A stretch of DNA of 64,000 bases from Streptomyces sp. RPA4-2 (GCF_012273515.2 NZ_CP050975.2:6448001-6512000); one strand, 5' to 3'. Counted from the first letter of the stretch, positions 8,492-17,977 are shown. The notes: generated from the letters alone by a model not told the origin. Made by a program: numbers and translations.

Positions 8492-9101
8492 GCCGCCCGG
8501 ACAGGCCGGACAGGCCGGGCAGGCCGGCCCGCCCGGGGCGTCACCCGGGCCAGCCGTGTCGTCGGAACGGACCTCGGGCGCGGACCCGGGTGCGGACCTT
8601 GGTGCGGACTCGTACGCCGGCGGACTGCGGAAAGTCGCCAGGGTGGTGCTCCTCGACGCACAGGAGCGCATCCTGCTGCTGCACGGTCATGAGCCGGACG
8701 ATCCCGCGGACGACTGGTGGTTCACGCCCGGCGGTGGCCTGGAGGGCGACGAGACCCGCGAGGAGGCCGCGCTGCGGGAACTCGTCGAGGAGACCGGCAT
8801 CACCGACGTCGAACTGGGCCCGGTGCTGTGGCGGCGAACATGTTCCTTCCCCTTCGCGGGACGCCGCTGGGACCAGGACGAATGGTACTTCCTGGCCCGT
8901 ACGACCCAGACGGGAACCGTCGCCGCCGGGCTGACGGAGCTGGAACGGCGAAGTGTCGCCGGAGCACGCTGGTGGACGTGCCGGGAACTGACCGAGGCAC
9001 ATGAGACGGTGTATCCGACCAGGCTCGCCGAGCTGCTGCGCAGGCTGCTCGACGAGGGTCCCCCGGCCAGGCCCGAGGTCCTCGACACCGAAATCGTCTA
9101 G
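8481..9101 (+). CDS. NUDIX hydrolase
   Basis: Hydrolyses nucleoside-diphosphate-linked compounds; the substrate cannot be read from sequence. The Nudix box GGLEGDETREEAALRELVEE is intact, including the RELVEE metal-binding core. The first 45 residues are a low-complexity Gly/Ala/Pro stretch (repeated GQA), so the N-terminus is uncertain: GTG 8481 (206 residues) is chosen because it gives a short overlap with sipZ; GTG 8454 would also be in frame. A mutT-like gene after sipZ is the known arrangement in Streptomyces. Confidence 0.85.
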   Translation: MSAEPPGQAGQAGQAGPPGASPGPAVSSERTSGADPGADLGADSYAGGLRKVARVVLLDAQERILLLHGHEPDDPADDWWFTPGGGLEGDETREEAALRELVEETGITDVELGPVLWRRTCSFPFAGRRWDQDEWYFLARTTQTGTVAAGLTELERRSVAGARWWTCRELTEAHETVYPTRLAELLRRLLDEGPPARPEVLDTEIV

Positions 9102-9156
9102 GGGCTCGCGGGGCTGGCGCACAATAGGGGGACGCACGGCTGAAGGGGAACATGCC

Positions 9157-9465
9157 ATGAGCGCCGAGGACCTCGAGAAGTACGAGACCGAGATGGAGCT
9201 GAAGCTCTATCGGGAGTACCGCGATGTCGTCGGTCTGTTCAAATACGTGATCGAGACCGAACGGCGCTTCTACCTCACCAACGACTACGAGATGCAGGTG
9301 CACTCGGTCCAGGGCGAGGTTTTCTTCGAGGTGTCCATGGCGGATGCCTGGGTGTGGGACATGTACCGGCCCGCGCGCTTCGTGAAACAGGTGCGGGTGC
9401 TCACATTCAAGGACGTGAACATCGAGGAGCTGAACAAGAGCGATCTGGAGCTGCCCGGCGGTTGA
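9157..9465 (+). CDS. DUF2469 family protein
   Basis: A small acidic protein of 102 residues ([20 protein letters not shown]) found next to yraN and the signal peptidases throughout actinobacteria. Its function is unknown. It contains no membrane segment or signal peptide. ATG 9157 has AAGGGGAA upstream; the frame is open further upstream, but only this start matches the conserved N-terminus. Confidence 0.9.
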   Translation: MSAEDLEKYETEMELKLYREYRDVVGLFKYVIETERRFYLTNDYEMQVHSVQGEVFFEVSMADAWVWDMYRPARFVKQVRVLTFKDVNIEELNKSDLELPGG

Positions 9466-9628
9466 CCGCCCCGGTGGATCCGATGATCGCGTGAGTGCGA
9501 CCGGCGGCCGCCGACGGGCGATGATCACTCGTGAGGGTGATGGAGTTGTCCCCAGTCGGCCGCCTGTCCACCAAGATCCAACAGCGGGCGGGGACGGCCG
9601 CAATGTGGGCGCCGGAGGTGGTGCCGAC

Positions 9629-10000
9629 ATGAAGACGTCCAAGGCACGCAACGCACTCGGCAGGTACGGCGAGGATCTGGCCGCGCGGCGGCTGACCGGG
9701 GCCGGAATGACCGTCCTGGCGCGCAACTGGCGCGCCGGCAGGACCGGTGAGATCGACATCGTGGCCCGGGACGGCGACGCGCTCGTCGTCTGCGAGGTCA
9801 AGACACGCAGGACGGGGGCGTTCGAGCACCCGATGGCGGCCGTCACCCCGGCCAAGGCACAGCGCCTGCGCGGCCTGGCGGAGCGCTGGCTCCAGGAACA
9901 CGGCGGGGCACCGCCCGGCGGTGTCCGCATCGACCTGATCGGTGTCCTCCTCCCCGACCGCGGCGCACCCGTGGTCGAGCACGCCCGGGGGGTGGCCTGA
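9629..10000 (+). CDS. yraN: YraN family (UPF0102) putative endonuclease
   Basis: 123-residue protein with the restriction-endonuclease-like fold of UPF0102. The catalytic-type residues are visible: E in RYGEDLA (about residue 14), D in [10 protein letters not shown], and EVK in VVCEVKTRR. Its cellular role is not established; homologues are often encoded beside comM and dprA, as here. ATG 9629 has a strong GGAGGTGG site eight bases upstream. Its stop overlaps the next start (TGATG), so it is coupled to the ComM-like gene. Confidence 0.9.
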   Translation: MKTSKARNALGRYGEDLAARRLTGAGMTVLARNWRAGRTGEIDIVARDGDALVVCEVKTRRTGAFEHPMAAVTPAKAQRLRGLAERWLQEHGGAPPGGVRIDLIGVLLPDRGAPVVEHARGVA

Positions 10001-11625
10001 TGGGGTTCGCGCGTACGTGCTCGGTGGCCCTCGTCGGCGTCGAGGGCGTCGTGGTGGAGGTCCAGGCGGACCTGGAGCCGGGCGTCGCGGCGTTCACCCT
10101 GGTCGGCCTCCCCGACAAGAGCCTGTCGGAGAGCAGGGACCGGGTCCGCGCGGCAGTGGTGAACTCCGGCGCGGTGTGGCCCCAGAAAAAGCTCACCGTG
10201 GGCCTGAGCCCGGCCTCGGTGCCCAAGGGCGGCAGCGGGTTCGACCTCGCCGTCGCCTGCGCGGTCCTGGGTGCCGCGGAGCGGATCGATCCCCGGGTGC
10301 TCTCCGACATCGTGATGATCGGCGAGCTCGGACTCGACGGGCGGGTCCGGCCGGTGCGGGGAGTGCTGCCCGCCGTCCTCGCCGCGGCGGACGCGGGGTA
10401 CGAACAGGTGGTGGTGCCCGAGTGCGCGGCCGCCGAGGCCACCCTGGTGCCGGGGATCTCCGTGCTCGGCGTGCGCAGCCTGGGCCAGCTGATCGCCGTG
10501 CTCACCGACGAGCCGGTCCCCGAGGAGGATCCCGACGAAGCGGGCCGCCCCAGTCCGCTGATGGCCGGCCTGCGCCTGCCGGGCACCGGCGCGGCCACCG
10601 GCATGCACGGCGCGGGCGGCGCCCAGCACGACCACGGCCACGACCTCGCCGACGTCGTCGGCCAGCGCTCCGCGCGCACCGCCGTGGAGGTCGCGGCGGC
10701 AGGCGGACACCACCTCTTCCTGGAGGGCCCACCAGGAGCGGGCAAGACGATGCTCGCCGAGCGGCTGCCCGCCGTCCTGCCACCGCTCACCAGGGGCGAG
10801 TCCCTGGAGGTCACAGCCGTCCACTCGGTCGCCGGCCTGCTGCCACCGGGCAAACCCCTGGTCGACACCGCCCCATACTGCGCGCCCCACCACTCGGCGA
10901 CCATGCAGGCCCTCGTCGGGGGAGGCCAGGGAATCGCACGACCGGGCGCGGTGTCGCTCGCCCACCGGGGAGTGCTCTTCCTCGACGAGACCCCGGAATT
11001 CAGCGGCCAGGCCCTCGACGCGCTGCGCCAGCCCCTGGAGGCGGGACACGTGGTGATCGCGCGCAGCGCGGGGGTGGTGCGGTTTCCGGCGCGGTTCCTG
11101 ATGGTGCTCGCGGCGAACCCCTGCCCGTGCGGGCGCTTCTCGCAGCGGGACGACCTGTGCGACTGCCCACCCTCCGCGATCCGCCGCTATCAGGCCAGGC
11201 TCTCCGGCCCGCTGCTCGACCGGGTCGATCTACGCGTCGAGGTGGACCGCGTCACACGCTCCGAGCTGACCGGGCGCGGGGCGCGGGGCGAATCCACGGA
11301 GACCGTCGCCGCCCGCGTACAAGCGGCCAGAGAACGGGCCGCGGCACGGCTGGCGGGCACCCCTTGGCGGACGAACAGCGAGGTTCCGGGCCGTGAACTG
11401 CGCAGCCGGTGGCACGCGTCGCCGGGCGCGCTGGACGAGGCGGAGCGGAGCCTGGATCGGGGCGTGCTGAGCGCCCGGGGCCTCGACCGGGTGCTGCGCG
11501 TCGCCTGGACCGTCGCGGACCTCGTGGGGCACGACCGGCCCGACGCGACGGATGTCGCCCTCGCGCTGCAACTGCGCACCGGCGTGCCGCGCGGGGTACC
11601 GATGGCGATCGGCGCGCTGTCGTGA
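10000..11625 (+). CDS. ComM/YifB-like Mg-chelatase family AAA+ ATPase
   Basis: 541-residue AAA+ protein. The N-terminal domain (residues 1-180) has the YifB pattern (FTLVGLPDKSLSESRDRVRA). The ATPase domain carries Walker A GPPGAGKT (about residue 243) and Walker B VLFLDETPEF, with the NPCPCG segment typical of the family. In Gram-negative species the homologue promotes branch migration during transformation; in Streptomyces the role is not established. It is tightly packed between yraN and dprA, overlapping both, suggesting one DNA-processing operon. Confidence 0.92.
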   Translation: MGFARTCSVALVGVEGVVVEVQADLEPGVAAFTLVGLPDKSLSESRDRVRAAVVNSGAVWPQKKLTVGLSPASVPKGGSGFDLAVACAVLGAAERIDPRVLSDIVMIGELGLDGRVRPVRGVLPAVLAAADAGYEQVVVPECAAAEATLVPGISVLGVRSLGQLIAVLTDEPVPEEDPDEAGRPSPLMAGLRLPGTGAATGMHGAGGAQHDHGHDLADVVGQRSARTAVEVAAAGGHHLFLEGPPGAGKTMLAERLPAVLPPLTRGESLEVTAVHSVAGLLPPGKPLVDTAPYCAPHHSATMQALVGGGQGIARPGAVSLAHRGVLFLDETPEFSGQALDALRQPLEAGHVVIARSAGVVRFPARFLMVLAANPCPCGRFSQRDDLCDCPPSAIRRYQARLSGPLLDRVDLRVEVDRVTRSELTGRGARGESTETVAARVQAARERAAARLAGTPWRTNSEVPGRELRSRWHASPGALDEAERSLDRGVLSARGLDRVLRVAWTVADLVGHDRPDATDVALALQLRTGVPRGVPMAIGALS

Positions 11626-12935
11626 ACCACGACGGCCCGCCCGGGGAGAGCACGGGCCAGGAAGTCAGGAGCCGGGAAGGCGCACGCGGAGAGTACAGGC
11701 GTCGGGAAGGTGCAGGCGGAGAGGACACGTGTCGGGAAGGCGCACGCCGAGAGGACAGGAGCCGGGAAGGCGCGCACCGGCAGGATCCGGTCCGTGCGGC
11801 CGAGCGCACGCACCGGGCATTTCTCGCCCGCGTCGCCGAACCGGGCGACGAGGTCTTCGGGCGCTGGATCCGTGAGGCAGGGGCGGAGCGGGCCGTCCGG
11901 GGGCTCCTGGACGGCGGGGAGCGGCCGCGGGGGGTGACGGACGGGAGATGGGCGGGACTGCGGGCGCGGGCCGAGCGGGCCGACCCGGAGCGGGACCTCG
12001 CGGACGCCCGTGCGGCCGGAATCCGGTTCGTGTGCCCGGGGGACTCCGAGTGGCCCGCACAGCTCGACGACCTCGGGGACGGCCGTCCCGTCGGACTCTG
12101 GGTACGAGGACGCCCCAGCCTGCGGATGTGGGCGCTGCGGTCCGTCGCCCTCGTCGGAGCGCGGGCCTGTACGGAGTACGGCGCCCACATGGCGGCCACC
12201 CTCGGCGCCGGGCTGGCCGAGCGCGGGTGGGTGGTGGTGTCGGGCGGCGCCTACGGCGTGGACGGCGCCGCGCACCGCGGCGCACTGGCGGCGGGCGGGG
12301 CCACCGTCGCCGTGCTGGCCTGCGGAGTCGACCGGCCCTATCCCCGGGGACACACCGAGTTGATCACCAGAATCGCCGAACAGGGCCTGGTCGTCGGCGA
12401 GTTACCGCCGGGAGAGCATCCCACGCCGAGCAGGTTCATCCTCCGCAACCGGGTCATCGCGGCGCTCACCCGGGGGACCGTGGTCGTCGAGGCCGCCTAT
12501 CGCAGTGGCGCCCTGGTCACGGCGCGCGCCGCGCAGCGGCTGGGCAGGTTCGCGATGGGCGTGCCCGGCCCTGTCACCAGCGGGTTGTCGGCCGGGGTGC
12601 ATGAACTGCTGCGGGGGGAGGCGATGCTGGTCACCGACGCCGCGGAAGTCGCGGAACTGGTCGGCGACATGGGTGAGCTGGCCCCGGACCGGCGAGGGCC
12701 CGTGCTGCCGCGCGACCTGCTGGACCCGGGTGCCGGACGGGTGCTCGCCGCGCTGCCGGCCCGCGGACTGGCGGGAGCGGAGGAGATCGCCCGCGGGGCC
12801 GGAACCACGACGGACGACGCGGTCGGGAGACTGTACGAACTCCGCTCGCTCGGGTTCGTCGAACGACACGGCGACGGCTGGAAGTTGACACGCCAGATGA
12901 TGATCCCGGTCCACGATGATCGTCGCGGGTGCTGA
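11622..12935 (+). CDS. dprA: DNA processing protein DprA
   Basis: Single-strand-DNA-binding protein of the DprA/Smf family, which loads RecA on incoming DNA in competent bacteria. The Rossmann-like core starts about residue 174 ([16 protein letters not shown]) and contains [27 protein letters not shown] and [12 protein letters not shown] winged-helix C-terminal domain follows ([20 protein letters not shown]). Start GTG 11622 overlaps the comM stop (GTGA). The first 60 residues are odd: four imperfect ten-residue repeats around (S/R)REGA, from a 30-bp DNA repeat. The normal N-terminal helical domain begins only at about residue 60 ([10 protein letters not shown]). Confidence 0.93.
   Translation: MNHDGPPGESTGQEVRSREGARGEYRRREGAGGEDTCREGARREDRSREGAHRQDPVRAAERTHRAFLARVAEPGDEVFGRWIREAGAERAVRGLLDGGERPRGVTDGRWAGLRARAERADPERDLADARAAGIRFVCPGDSEWPAQLDDLGDGRPVGLWVRGRPSLRMWALRSVALVGARACTEYGAHMAATLGAGLAERGWVVVSGGAYGVDGAAHRGALAAGGATVAVLACGVDRPYPRGHTELITRIAEQGLVVGELPPGEHPTPSRFILRNRVIAALTRGTVVVEAAYRSGALVTARAAQRLGRFAMGVPGPVTSGLSAGVHELLRGEAMLVTDAAEVAELVGDMGELAPDRRGPVLPRDLLDPGAGRVLAALPARGLAGAEEIARGAGTTTDDAVGRLYELRSLGFVERHGDGWKLTRQMMIPVHDDRRGC
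11671..11790 (+). repeat. Four tandem 30-bp repeats at the 5' end of dprA
   Basis: The block GTCGGGAAGG or GCCGGGAAGG recurs at exactly 11671, 11701, 11731 and 11761. Units differ at several positions, so the array is older than the sipW duplication. 30 bp keeps frame, giving ten-residue units rich in Arg, Glu and Gly. Confidence 0.9.
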
Positions 12936-13206
12936 CCGAGCGTGTTCGGCCGTCCGGGCGAACGCCGACACCCTTGGCAATACCCGCAGTTGGCGTCTGC
13001 GGACGGTCACGGACGGCGACGAGGGCGACCGACGCAAACGCTCAGCGGAACGTATCTGCGCATCGCCCGCCCCCGGCCCTTCGCGCACTGCGACACTCCA
13101 GTCACGCTACGCTCACCTGGGTTCCGACGCAGACGCGCAACTCGGCATCAGAGCGACAGCTCACCCAGGCACCCCCAGTTCACGGCAGAACGGCACAAGG
13201 CGACGA

Positions 13207-14049
13207 ATGCCCCAGCACACCTCCGGGTCCGATCGGGCGGCGATCCCCCCAGCCGCCCGCGACGGCGGTAGCAGGCGGCCGCCCGCTCCCACGACGCTCG
13301 ACGAGCTGTGGCGGTCGTACAAGACGACGGGTGACGAGCGACTGCGCGAGCAGCTGATCCTGCACTACTCGCCCCTGGTCAAGTACGTCGCGGGACGGGT
13401 CAGCGTGGGCCTGCCGGCCAATGTGGAGCAGGCGGACTTCGTCTCCTCGGGCGTGTTCGGGCTGATCGACGCGATCGAGAAGTTCGACATCGAACGGGAG
13501 ATCAAGTTCGAGACGTACGCGATCACGCGCATCCGGGGCGCGATGATCGACGAGCTGCGCGCCCTGGACTGGATCCCGCGCTCCGTGCGGCAGAAGGCGC
13601 GCAACGTGGAACGGGCGTACGCGACGCTGGAGGCCCGACTGAGACGCACGCCGTCGGAGGGCGAGGTGGCCTCCGAGATGGGGATCGCGGTGGAGGATCT
13701 CCACGCCGTCTTCAGTCAGTTGTCCCTGGCCAACGTGGTGGCCCTCGAGGAACTCCTGCATGTCGGCGGCGAGGGCGGCGACCGGCTGAGCCTGATGGAC
13801 ACCCTGGAGGACACGGCGGCCGACAACCCGGTCGAGGTGGCCGAGGACCGGGAGCTGCGGAGATTCCTTGCGCGGGCCATCAACACACTGCCCGACCGGG
13901 AGAAGACCGTGGTCACGCTCTACTACTACGAGGGCCTCACGCTCGCGGAGATCGGGAACGTCCTCGGAGTGACCGAGAGCCGGGTGAGCCAGATCCACAC
14001 CAAGTCGGTACTGCAGCTGCGCGCGAAGCTCGCCAGTTTCGGACGCTGA
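13207..14049 (+). CDS. whiG: RNA polymerase sigma factor WhiG (FliA family)
   Basis: Sporulation sigma factor that commits aerial hyphae to septation, a hallmark of Streptomyces. 280 residues: region 2 ([14 protein letters not shown] through [14 protein letters not shown]), region 3 ([13 protein letters not shown]) and region 4 with its helix-turn-helix ([20 protein letters not shown]). ATG 13207 gives the usual length. The 271 bases after dprA contain its promoter region but no clear motif was fixed. Transcribed alone; it probably responds to developmental signals and, by analogy, is inhibited by the c-di-GMP-bound anti-sigma factor RsiG. Confidence 0.96.
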   Translation: MPQHTSGSDRAAIPPAARDGGSRRPPAPTTLDELWRSYKTTGDERLREQLILHYSPLVKYVAGRVSVGLPANVEQADFVSSGVFGLIDAIEKFDIEREIKFETYAITRIRGAMIDELRALDWIPRSVRQKARNVERAYATLEARLRRTPSEGEVASEMGIAVEDLHAVFSQLSLANVVALEELLHVGGEGGDRLSLMDTLEDTAADNPVEVAEDRELRRFLARAINTLPDREKTVVTLYYYEGLTLAEIGNVLGVTESRVSQIHTKSVLQLRAKLASFGR

Positions 14050-14159
14050 TCCGGAGCGCGGCGCGGGTGCTGAATCGTCCCTTCGACATCAGGACCGTTA
14101 TTCCTCCAGGTGGTGGGAGTGGCTGCCGTCATCCGCGGTCCGTCCGTAAAGTGGAGGGC

Positions 14160-14741
14160 GTGCCAAGGATTCGAGCGGCCTCCGTGGCCGAGCACCGGTC
14201 GATGCAGCGAGCCGCCCTGCTGGACGCGGCCCGGTCCCTGCTGTCCGAGGGCGGGACGGAAGCGCTGACCTTCCCCGCCCTCGCCGAGCGGACGGGCCTG
14301 GCGCGGTCGTCCGTCTACGAGTACTTCCGGTCCCGCGCCGCCGTGGTCGAAGAGCTGTGCGAGGTCGACTTCCCCGTGTGGGCGGCCGAGGTCGAGGCGG
14401 TGATGGCCGCGGCCGACGGGCCCGAGGGCAAGGTCGAGGCCTACGTCCGGCAGCAACTGGCCCTCGTCGGGGACCGGCGGCACCGGGCCGTGGTGGCCAT
14501 CTCCGCGAGTGAGCTCGACGCCGGGGCCCGCGAGAAGATCCGCGCGGCGCACGGTGGCCTCGTCGCGATGATCGCGGAGGCGCTCCGGGACATGGGCCAC
14601 GCCGAACCGAGACTGGCCGCGATGCTGCTCCAGGGCGTCGTCGACGCGGCGGTACGGCGGATCGAACTGGGAGCGGCGGAGGACCCCGACGCGATTACGG
14701 ACGCGGCCGTCACGATGGCCCTGCGGGGCGTGCGCGGCTGA
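14160..14741 (+). CDS. TetR/AcrR family transcriptional regulator
   Basis: 193-residue repressor-type protein. The N-terminal helix-turn-helix is clear (LLDAARSLLSEGG, LTFPALAERTGLARSSVYEYF). The C-terminal ligand domain (about residues 65-190) is not assignable to a ligand. Start GTG 14160 chosen; GTG 14151 is an alternative and the GGAGGG between them cannot serve both. It follows whiG by 110 bases in the same orientation and is conserved there in relatives as far as I recall, but its targets are unknown. Confidence 0.85.
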   Translation: MPRIRAASVAEHRSMQRAALLDAARSLLSEGGTEALTFPALAERTGLARSSVYEYFRSRAAVVEELCEVDFPVWAAEVEAVMAAADGPEGKVEAYVRQQLALVGDRRHRAVVAISASELDAGAREKIRAAHGGLVAMIAEALRDMGHAEPRLAAMLLQGVVDAAVRRIELGAAEDPDAITDAAVTMALRGVRG

Positions 14742-14749
14742 ACCTCGGT

Positions 14750-14796
14750 CCCCTCCCCCCTCCCCCCTCCCCCCGCCCCCTTCCCGCCCCCGCCGC
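14750..14796 (+). repeat. Polypyrimidine tract (potential G-quadruplex on the minus strand)
   Basis: Runs of six C separated by single T (CCCCCCT repeated), then CCCCCC-G-CCCCC. On the minus strand this gives four or more G-runs with one-base loops, the classic G-quadruplex pattern. It lies just after the TetR gene stop. Confidence 0.75.
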
Positions 14797-14928
14797 GCGC
14801 GCCTGCCCCCTCCCGCACACCCGTCGCGTCCCGCGCGACTACCCACCACCCGCGCGCCCCGCGCCCTGCTACGCCTCCGCGCGCCTGCCAAGTTTCACGG
14901 GCCCACCGGTGCCGTCCCGACGGCAAGC

Positions 14929-15000
14929 GCGCCCGTGCCCGCGCCCGCTCCTGTGCCCGCTCCCGTGCCCGCTCCCGCTCCCGCTCCTGTGCCTGTGCCG
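14929..15000 (+). repeat. Degenerate GCCCGC/GCTCCC/GCTCCT hexamer repeats
   Basis: About twelve imperfect hexamers of the form (G/C)CNCC(C/T)GTGCC between the TetR gene and the M23 gene. The 266 bases 14742-15007 hold this array and the polypyrimidine tract; no gene was seen there. Confidence 0.7.
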
Positions 15001-15007
15001 GAGGCGG

Positions 15008-15679
15008 TCATGGCTGTCTGCGTGCTGTCGGTACCGGCAGTAGCCGGGACGGGGCGCGGTGCAGCAGCCATGACGGGAGCAGGGAGAGCGGGTCGAGGTA
15101 GGTCCGGTCTCGCAGAAGGCCCCAGTGGAGGCAGCTCGTGGGGCAGTGGGAGCCGTCCGCTTCGAGGGTGCCCAGTACCTCGCCGGCGGCCACCTCGTCG
15201 CCCTTTCTCACCGTGGCCCGTACCGGGGTGAAGGTGGTCCGCAGGGGTGGGTCGCCGGTGCCCGCCAACTCGACGGCGACCGCTCCGCGGCCCGCGACGC
15301 GGCCGGCGAAGGAGACCCGGCCCGGTGCGACGGACCGGACCGGGGCGCCCGGGGCCGCCGCGAGGTCCACGCCCCGGTGGCCGCGACCGTAGGGCGTCGC
15401 CGGGGGCTGCCAGGCCCGCAGGACCGACGGGCGCGTGCCCACCGGCCAGAGGCGGGCGACCGCCGGGACCTGCGCGTCGGCGTCCGGCGGCTCCGCGGGG
15501 ACCGGAGGCGCGGGGCCGTTCGGCCGGGACGAGGAGGTCCGGGCGGCCAGGGCGACCGGCGATGGGGCCGGCGCGGCGTGCACGGCCGGCATGGCCGAGA
15601 CGGCCGGCACGGCGAGTGCGGCCGCCGTGATTCCCGGCAGCAACTCCAGCCACGTACGCACATATCGTTTCGCTCGCAT
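15008..15679 (-). CDS. Secreted M23/LytM-family protein (possibly inactive)
   Basis: 223-residue exported protein with a signal peptide (basic MRAKRYVR, then a hydrophobic stretch ending AMPAVHA, about residue 35), a Pro-rich linker and a LytM domain (about residues 95-205). The first metal site is present ([12 protein letters not shown], with H and D). The second site, usually HxH, reads SCLHWGL, so the first His is replaced by Cys; a degenerate, regulatory LytM domain is therefore possible. Start ATG 15679 gives a classic signal peptide; ATG 15697 adds six residues. Divergent from rpsB, with a 270-base shared upstream region. Confidence 0.82.
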   Translation of the reverse strand: MRAKRYVRTWLELLPGITAAALAVPAVSAMPAVHAAPAPSPVALAARTSSSRPNGPAPPVPAEPPDADAQVPAVARLWPVGTRPSVLRAWQPPATPYGRGHRGVDLAAAPGAPVRSVAPGRVSFAGRVAGRGAVAVELAGTGDPPLRTTFTPVRATVRKGDEVAAGEVLGTLEADGSHCPTSCLHWGLLRDRTYLDPLSLLPSWLLHRAPSRLLPVPTARRQP

Positions 15680-15949
15680 GCGAGAACGGTCCCGCATCGG
15701 GCGGATCTTGGCGGGGGCCTGTGGACCACCGGCCGGTTGTGGACAGCGGCGTCACCCCGCACCTCGCGGGTCCCGTACACTTCTCGTGGCGATCCGGGTC
15801 ACCGGGTCGACTTCGCACGCCCCGACACGCGGTCATCAAAAGCCGGTGTCAGCGCCCCTCGGTCCCTCGTGGCAAGGCGCATCGCGGGCGTCAGGCGCGA
15901 GTGCCGTCCGGCACACGCGGCACAACCGAGAACACCAAGGAGAACGGCC

Positions 15950-16897
15950 ATGGCCGTCGTCACGATGCGGGAGCTGCTGGAAAGCGGCGTCCACTTCGGT
16001 CACCAGACCCGTCGTTGGAACCCGAAGATGAAGCGCTTCATCTTCACGGAGCGCAACGGCATCTACATCATCGACCTGCTCCAGTCGCTGTCGTACATCG
16101 ACCGCGCCTACGAGTTCGTCAAGGAGACCGTCGCCCACGGCGGCACGGTCATGTTCGTCGGCACGAAGAAGCAGGCGCAGGAGGCCATCGCCGAGCAGGC
16201 CACCCGCGTCGGCATGCCCTACGTCAACCAGCGCTGGCTGGGCGGCATGCTCACCAACTTCTCGACCGTCTACAAGCGTCTGCAGCGCCTCAAGGAGCTC
16301 GAGCAGATCGACTTCGAGGACGTCGCCGCTTCGGGTCTCACCAAGAAGGAGCTTCTCGTGCTCTCGCGCGAGAAGGCCAAGCTGGAGAAGACCCTCGGTG
16401 GTATCCGCGAGATGCAGAAGGTGCCCAGCGCCGTCTGGATCGTGGACACCAAGAAGGAGCACATCGCGGTCGGCGAGGCCCGGAAGCTCAACATCCCGGT
16501 CGTCGCCATCCTCGACACCAACTGTGACCCCGACGAGGTCGACTACAAGATCCCGGGCAACGACGACGCGATCCGCTCCGTCACCCTGCTCACCCGCGTG
16601 ATCGCCGACGCCGTCGCCGAGGGCCTCATCTCCCGTTCCGGCGCCGGCAAGGCCGCCGAGGGTGACAAGGCCGCTGGCGAGCCGCTGGCCGCGTGGGAGC
16701 GCGACCTGCTCGAGGGCGAGAAGAAGGCCGACGAGCCCGAGGTCCAGACCTCCGCCGAGACGGAGAAGGTCGCCGACGCCGAGCAGGCCGAGGCTCCCGT
16801 CGCCGAGGCCGAGGCCGTCGAGGCTGCCGCCGAGACCCCCGCCGAGGCCGTCGAGGCTGCCGCCGAGACCCCCGCCGCGGACGCCGAGCAGGCCTGA
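15950..16897 (+). CDS. rpsB: 30S ribosomal protein S2
   Basis: Small-subunit ribosomal protein that joins late in assembly. 315 residues: the conserved S2 domain ([21 protein letters not shown] to the [10 protein letters not shown] region, about residue 230) and a long acidic Ala/Glu-rich tail typical of Streptomyces. In the tail, a 33-bp exact duplication doubles an eleven-residue unit ([11 protein letters not shown]). ATG 15950 preceded by AAGGAGAA. A TACACT hexamer at 15776-15781 may be a -10 element, without a clear -35. Forms an operon with tsf. Confidence 0.97.
   Translation: MAVVTMRELLESGVHFGHQTRRWNPKMKRFIFTERNGIYIIDLLQSLSYIDRAYEFVKETVAHGGTVMFVGTKKQAQEAIAEQATRVGMPYVNQRWLGGMLTNFSTVYKRLQRLKELEQIDFEDVAASGLTKKELLVLSREKAKLEKTLGGIREMQKVPSAVWIVDTKKEHIAVGEARKLNIPVVAILDTNCDPDEVDYKIPGNDDAIRSVTLLTRVIADAVAEGLISRSGAGKAAEGDKAAGEPLAAWERDLLEGEKKADEPEVQTSAETEKVADAEQAEAPVAEAEAVEAAAETPAEAVEAAAETPAADAEQA
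16811..16876 (+). repeat. 33-bp exact tandem duplication in the rpsB tail
   Basis: 16811-16843 and 16844-16876 are identical. The unit keeps frame and encodes [11 protein letters not shown] twice. Confidence 0.95.
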
Positions 16898-16918
16898 CCC
16901 CTCACCCCTTCGGGTCAC

Positions 16919-16951
16919 GGACGGCGGGGGCACACCAAGCCCCCGCCGTCC
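16919..16951 (+). terminator. Hairpin between rpsB and tsf
   Basis: A perfect 12-bp stem (16919-16930 with 16940-16951) and a nine-base loop, about 20 bases after the rpsB stop. No T-run follows, so partial termination or mRNA processing to set the rpsB:tsf ratio is plausible. Confidence 0.65.
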
Positions 16952-16992
16952 GGCCCGTAGATCTTCAGACTTCGAGAGAGATTCCAGGAATC

Positions 16993-17829
16993 ATGGCGAA
17001 CTACACCGCCGCCGACGTCAAGAAGCTCCGTGAGCTCACCGGCGCAGGCATGATGGACTGCAAGAAGGCGCTGGACGAGGCCGACGGCAACGTCGACAGG
17101 GCCGTCGAGGAACTGCGCATCAAGGGCCAGAAGGGCGTCGCCAAGCGCGAGGGCCGCTCCGCCGAGAACGGCGCCGTGGTCTCCGTCATCGCCGACGACA
17201 ACACCTCCGGTGTCCTGGTCGAGCTGAAGTGCGAGACGGACTTCGTCGCCAAGGGCGAGAAGTTCCAGGCCGTCGCCGCCCAGATCGCCGACCACGTCAC
17301 CAAGACCTCCCCGGCCGACCTCGAGGCCCTCCTGGGCTCCGAGATCGAGCCCGGCAAGACGGTTCAGGCGTTCGTCGACGAGGCCAACGCCAACCTGGGC
17401 GAGAAGATCGTCCTGGACCGCTTCGCCCAGTTCTCCGGTGCCTACGTGACCGCGTACATGCACCGCACCATGCCCGACCTGCCCCCGCAGATCGGTGTCC
17501 TGGTCGAGCTGGACAAGGCCAACGCCGAGCTCGCCAAGGGTGTCGCCCAGCACATCGCGGCCTTCGCCCCGAAGTACCTCTCCCGGGAGGACGTCCCGGC
17601 CGAGGTCGTCGAGTCCGAGCGCCGCGTGGCCGAGGAGACGACCCGCGCCGAGGGCAAGCCCGAGGCCGCCCTCCCGAAGATCGTCGAGGGTCGCGTCAAC
17701 GCCTTCTTCAAGGAGGCCACCCTGCTGGGCCAGCCCTACGCGCTGGACCAGAAGAAGTCCGTCCAGCAGGTTCTGGACGAGGCCGGTGTCGCCCTGAAGC
17801 GCTTCGCGCGCATCAAGGTCGGCATCTGA
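16993..17829 (+). CDS. tsf: Translation elongation factor Ts
   Basis: Nucleotide-exchange factor for EF-Tu. 278 residues with the N-terminal UBA-like domain (YTAADVKKLRELTGAGMMDCK) containing the family signature, and the core (VLVELKCETDFVAKGEKF) that contacts EF-Tu. Directly follows rpsB with one hairpin between them. A strong terminator lies about 105 bases downstream. Typical length and order. Confidence 0.97.
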   Translation: MANYTAADVKKLRELTGAGMMDCKKALDEADGNVDRAVEELRIKGQKGVAKREGRSAENGAVVSVIADDNTSGVLVELKCETDFVAKGEKFQAVAAQIADHVTKTSPADLEALLGSEIEPGKTVQAFVDEANANLGEKIVLDRFAQFSGAYVTAYMHRTMPDLPPQIGVLVELDKANAELAKGVAQHIAAFAPKYLSREDVPAEVVESERRVAEETTRAEGKPEAALPKIVEGRVNAFFKEATLLGQPYALDQKKSVQQVLDEAGVALKRFARIKVGI

Positions 17830-17850
17830 GTCCGTACAGCGATCGACGCG

Positions 17851-17914
17851 CGACCCCTATAGGGTCGACAGCAGTCGTCCGCGTACGTCGGCACGCGCGT
17901 GTGCGTGCCGGACG
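17851..17914 (+). promoter_or_regulatory. Two small inverted repeats upstream of pyrH
   Basis: CGACCC-CTATA-GGGTCG (17851-17867) and an imperfect stem 17886-17896 with 17904-17914 (one-base bulge). The first contains a TATAGGGT that could be a -10 element; otherwise their role is unknown. Confidence 0.35.
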
Positions 17915-17933
17915 ACAGCAGATCTGACGAGGA

Positions 17934-17977
17934 GGCCATTGCCGAGCATGGGAGCCAACACCCCACCGGCAATGGCC
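17934..17977 (+). terminator. Terminator/attenuator before pyrH
   Basis: An 11-bp perfect stem (GGCCATTGCCG at 17934-17944, paired with 17967-17977), followed by TTCTTCG. Less GC-rich than the other hairpins and followed by a T-rich stretch, so probably a true intrinsic terminator for rpsB-tsf. Confidence 0.7.

Noticed and set aside
8800..11049. A 749-residue reading frame on the minus strand
   Set aside because: It runs opposite yraN and the ComM-like gene, which have clear family motifs; high GC makes long antisense frames common.
11671..11790. 30-bp periodic repeats as a CRISPR array
   Set aside because: Units are directly abutting with no spacers, are imperfect, and encode an in-frame peptide repeat.
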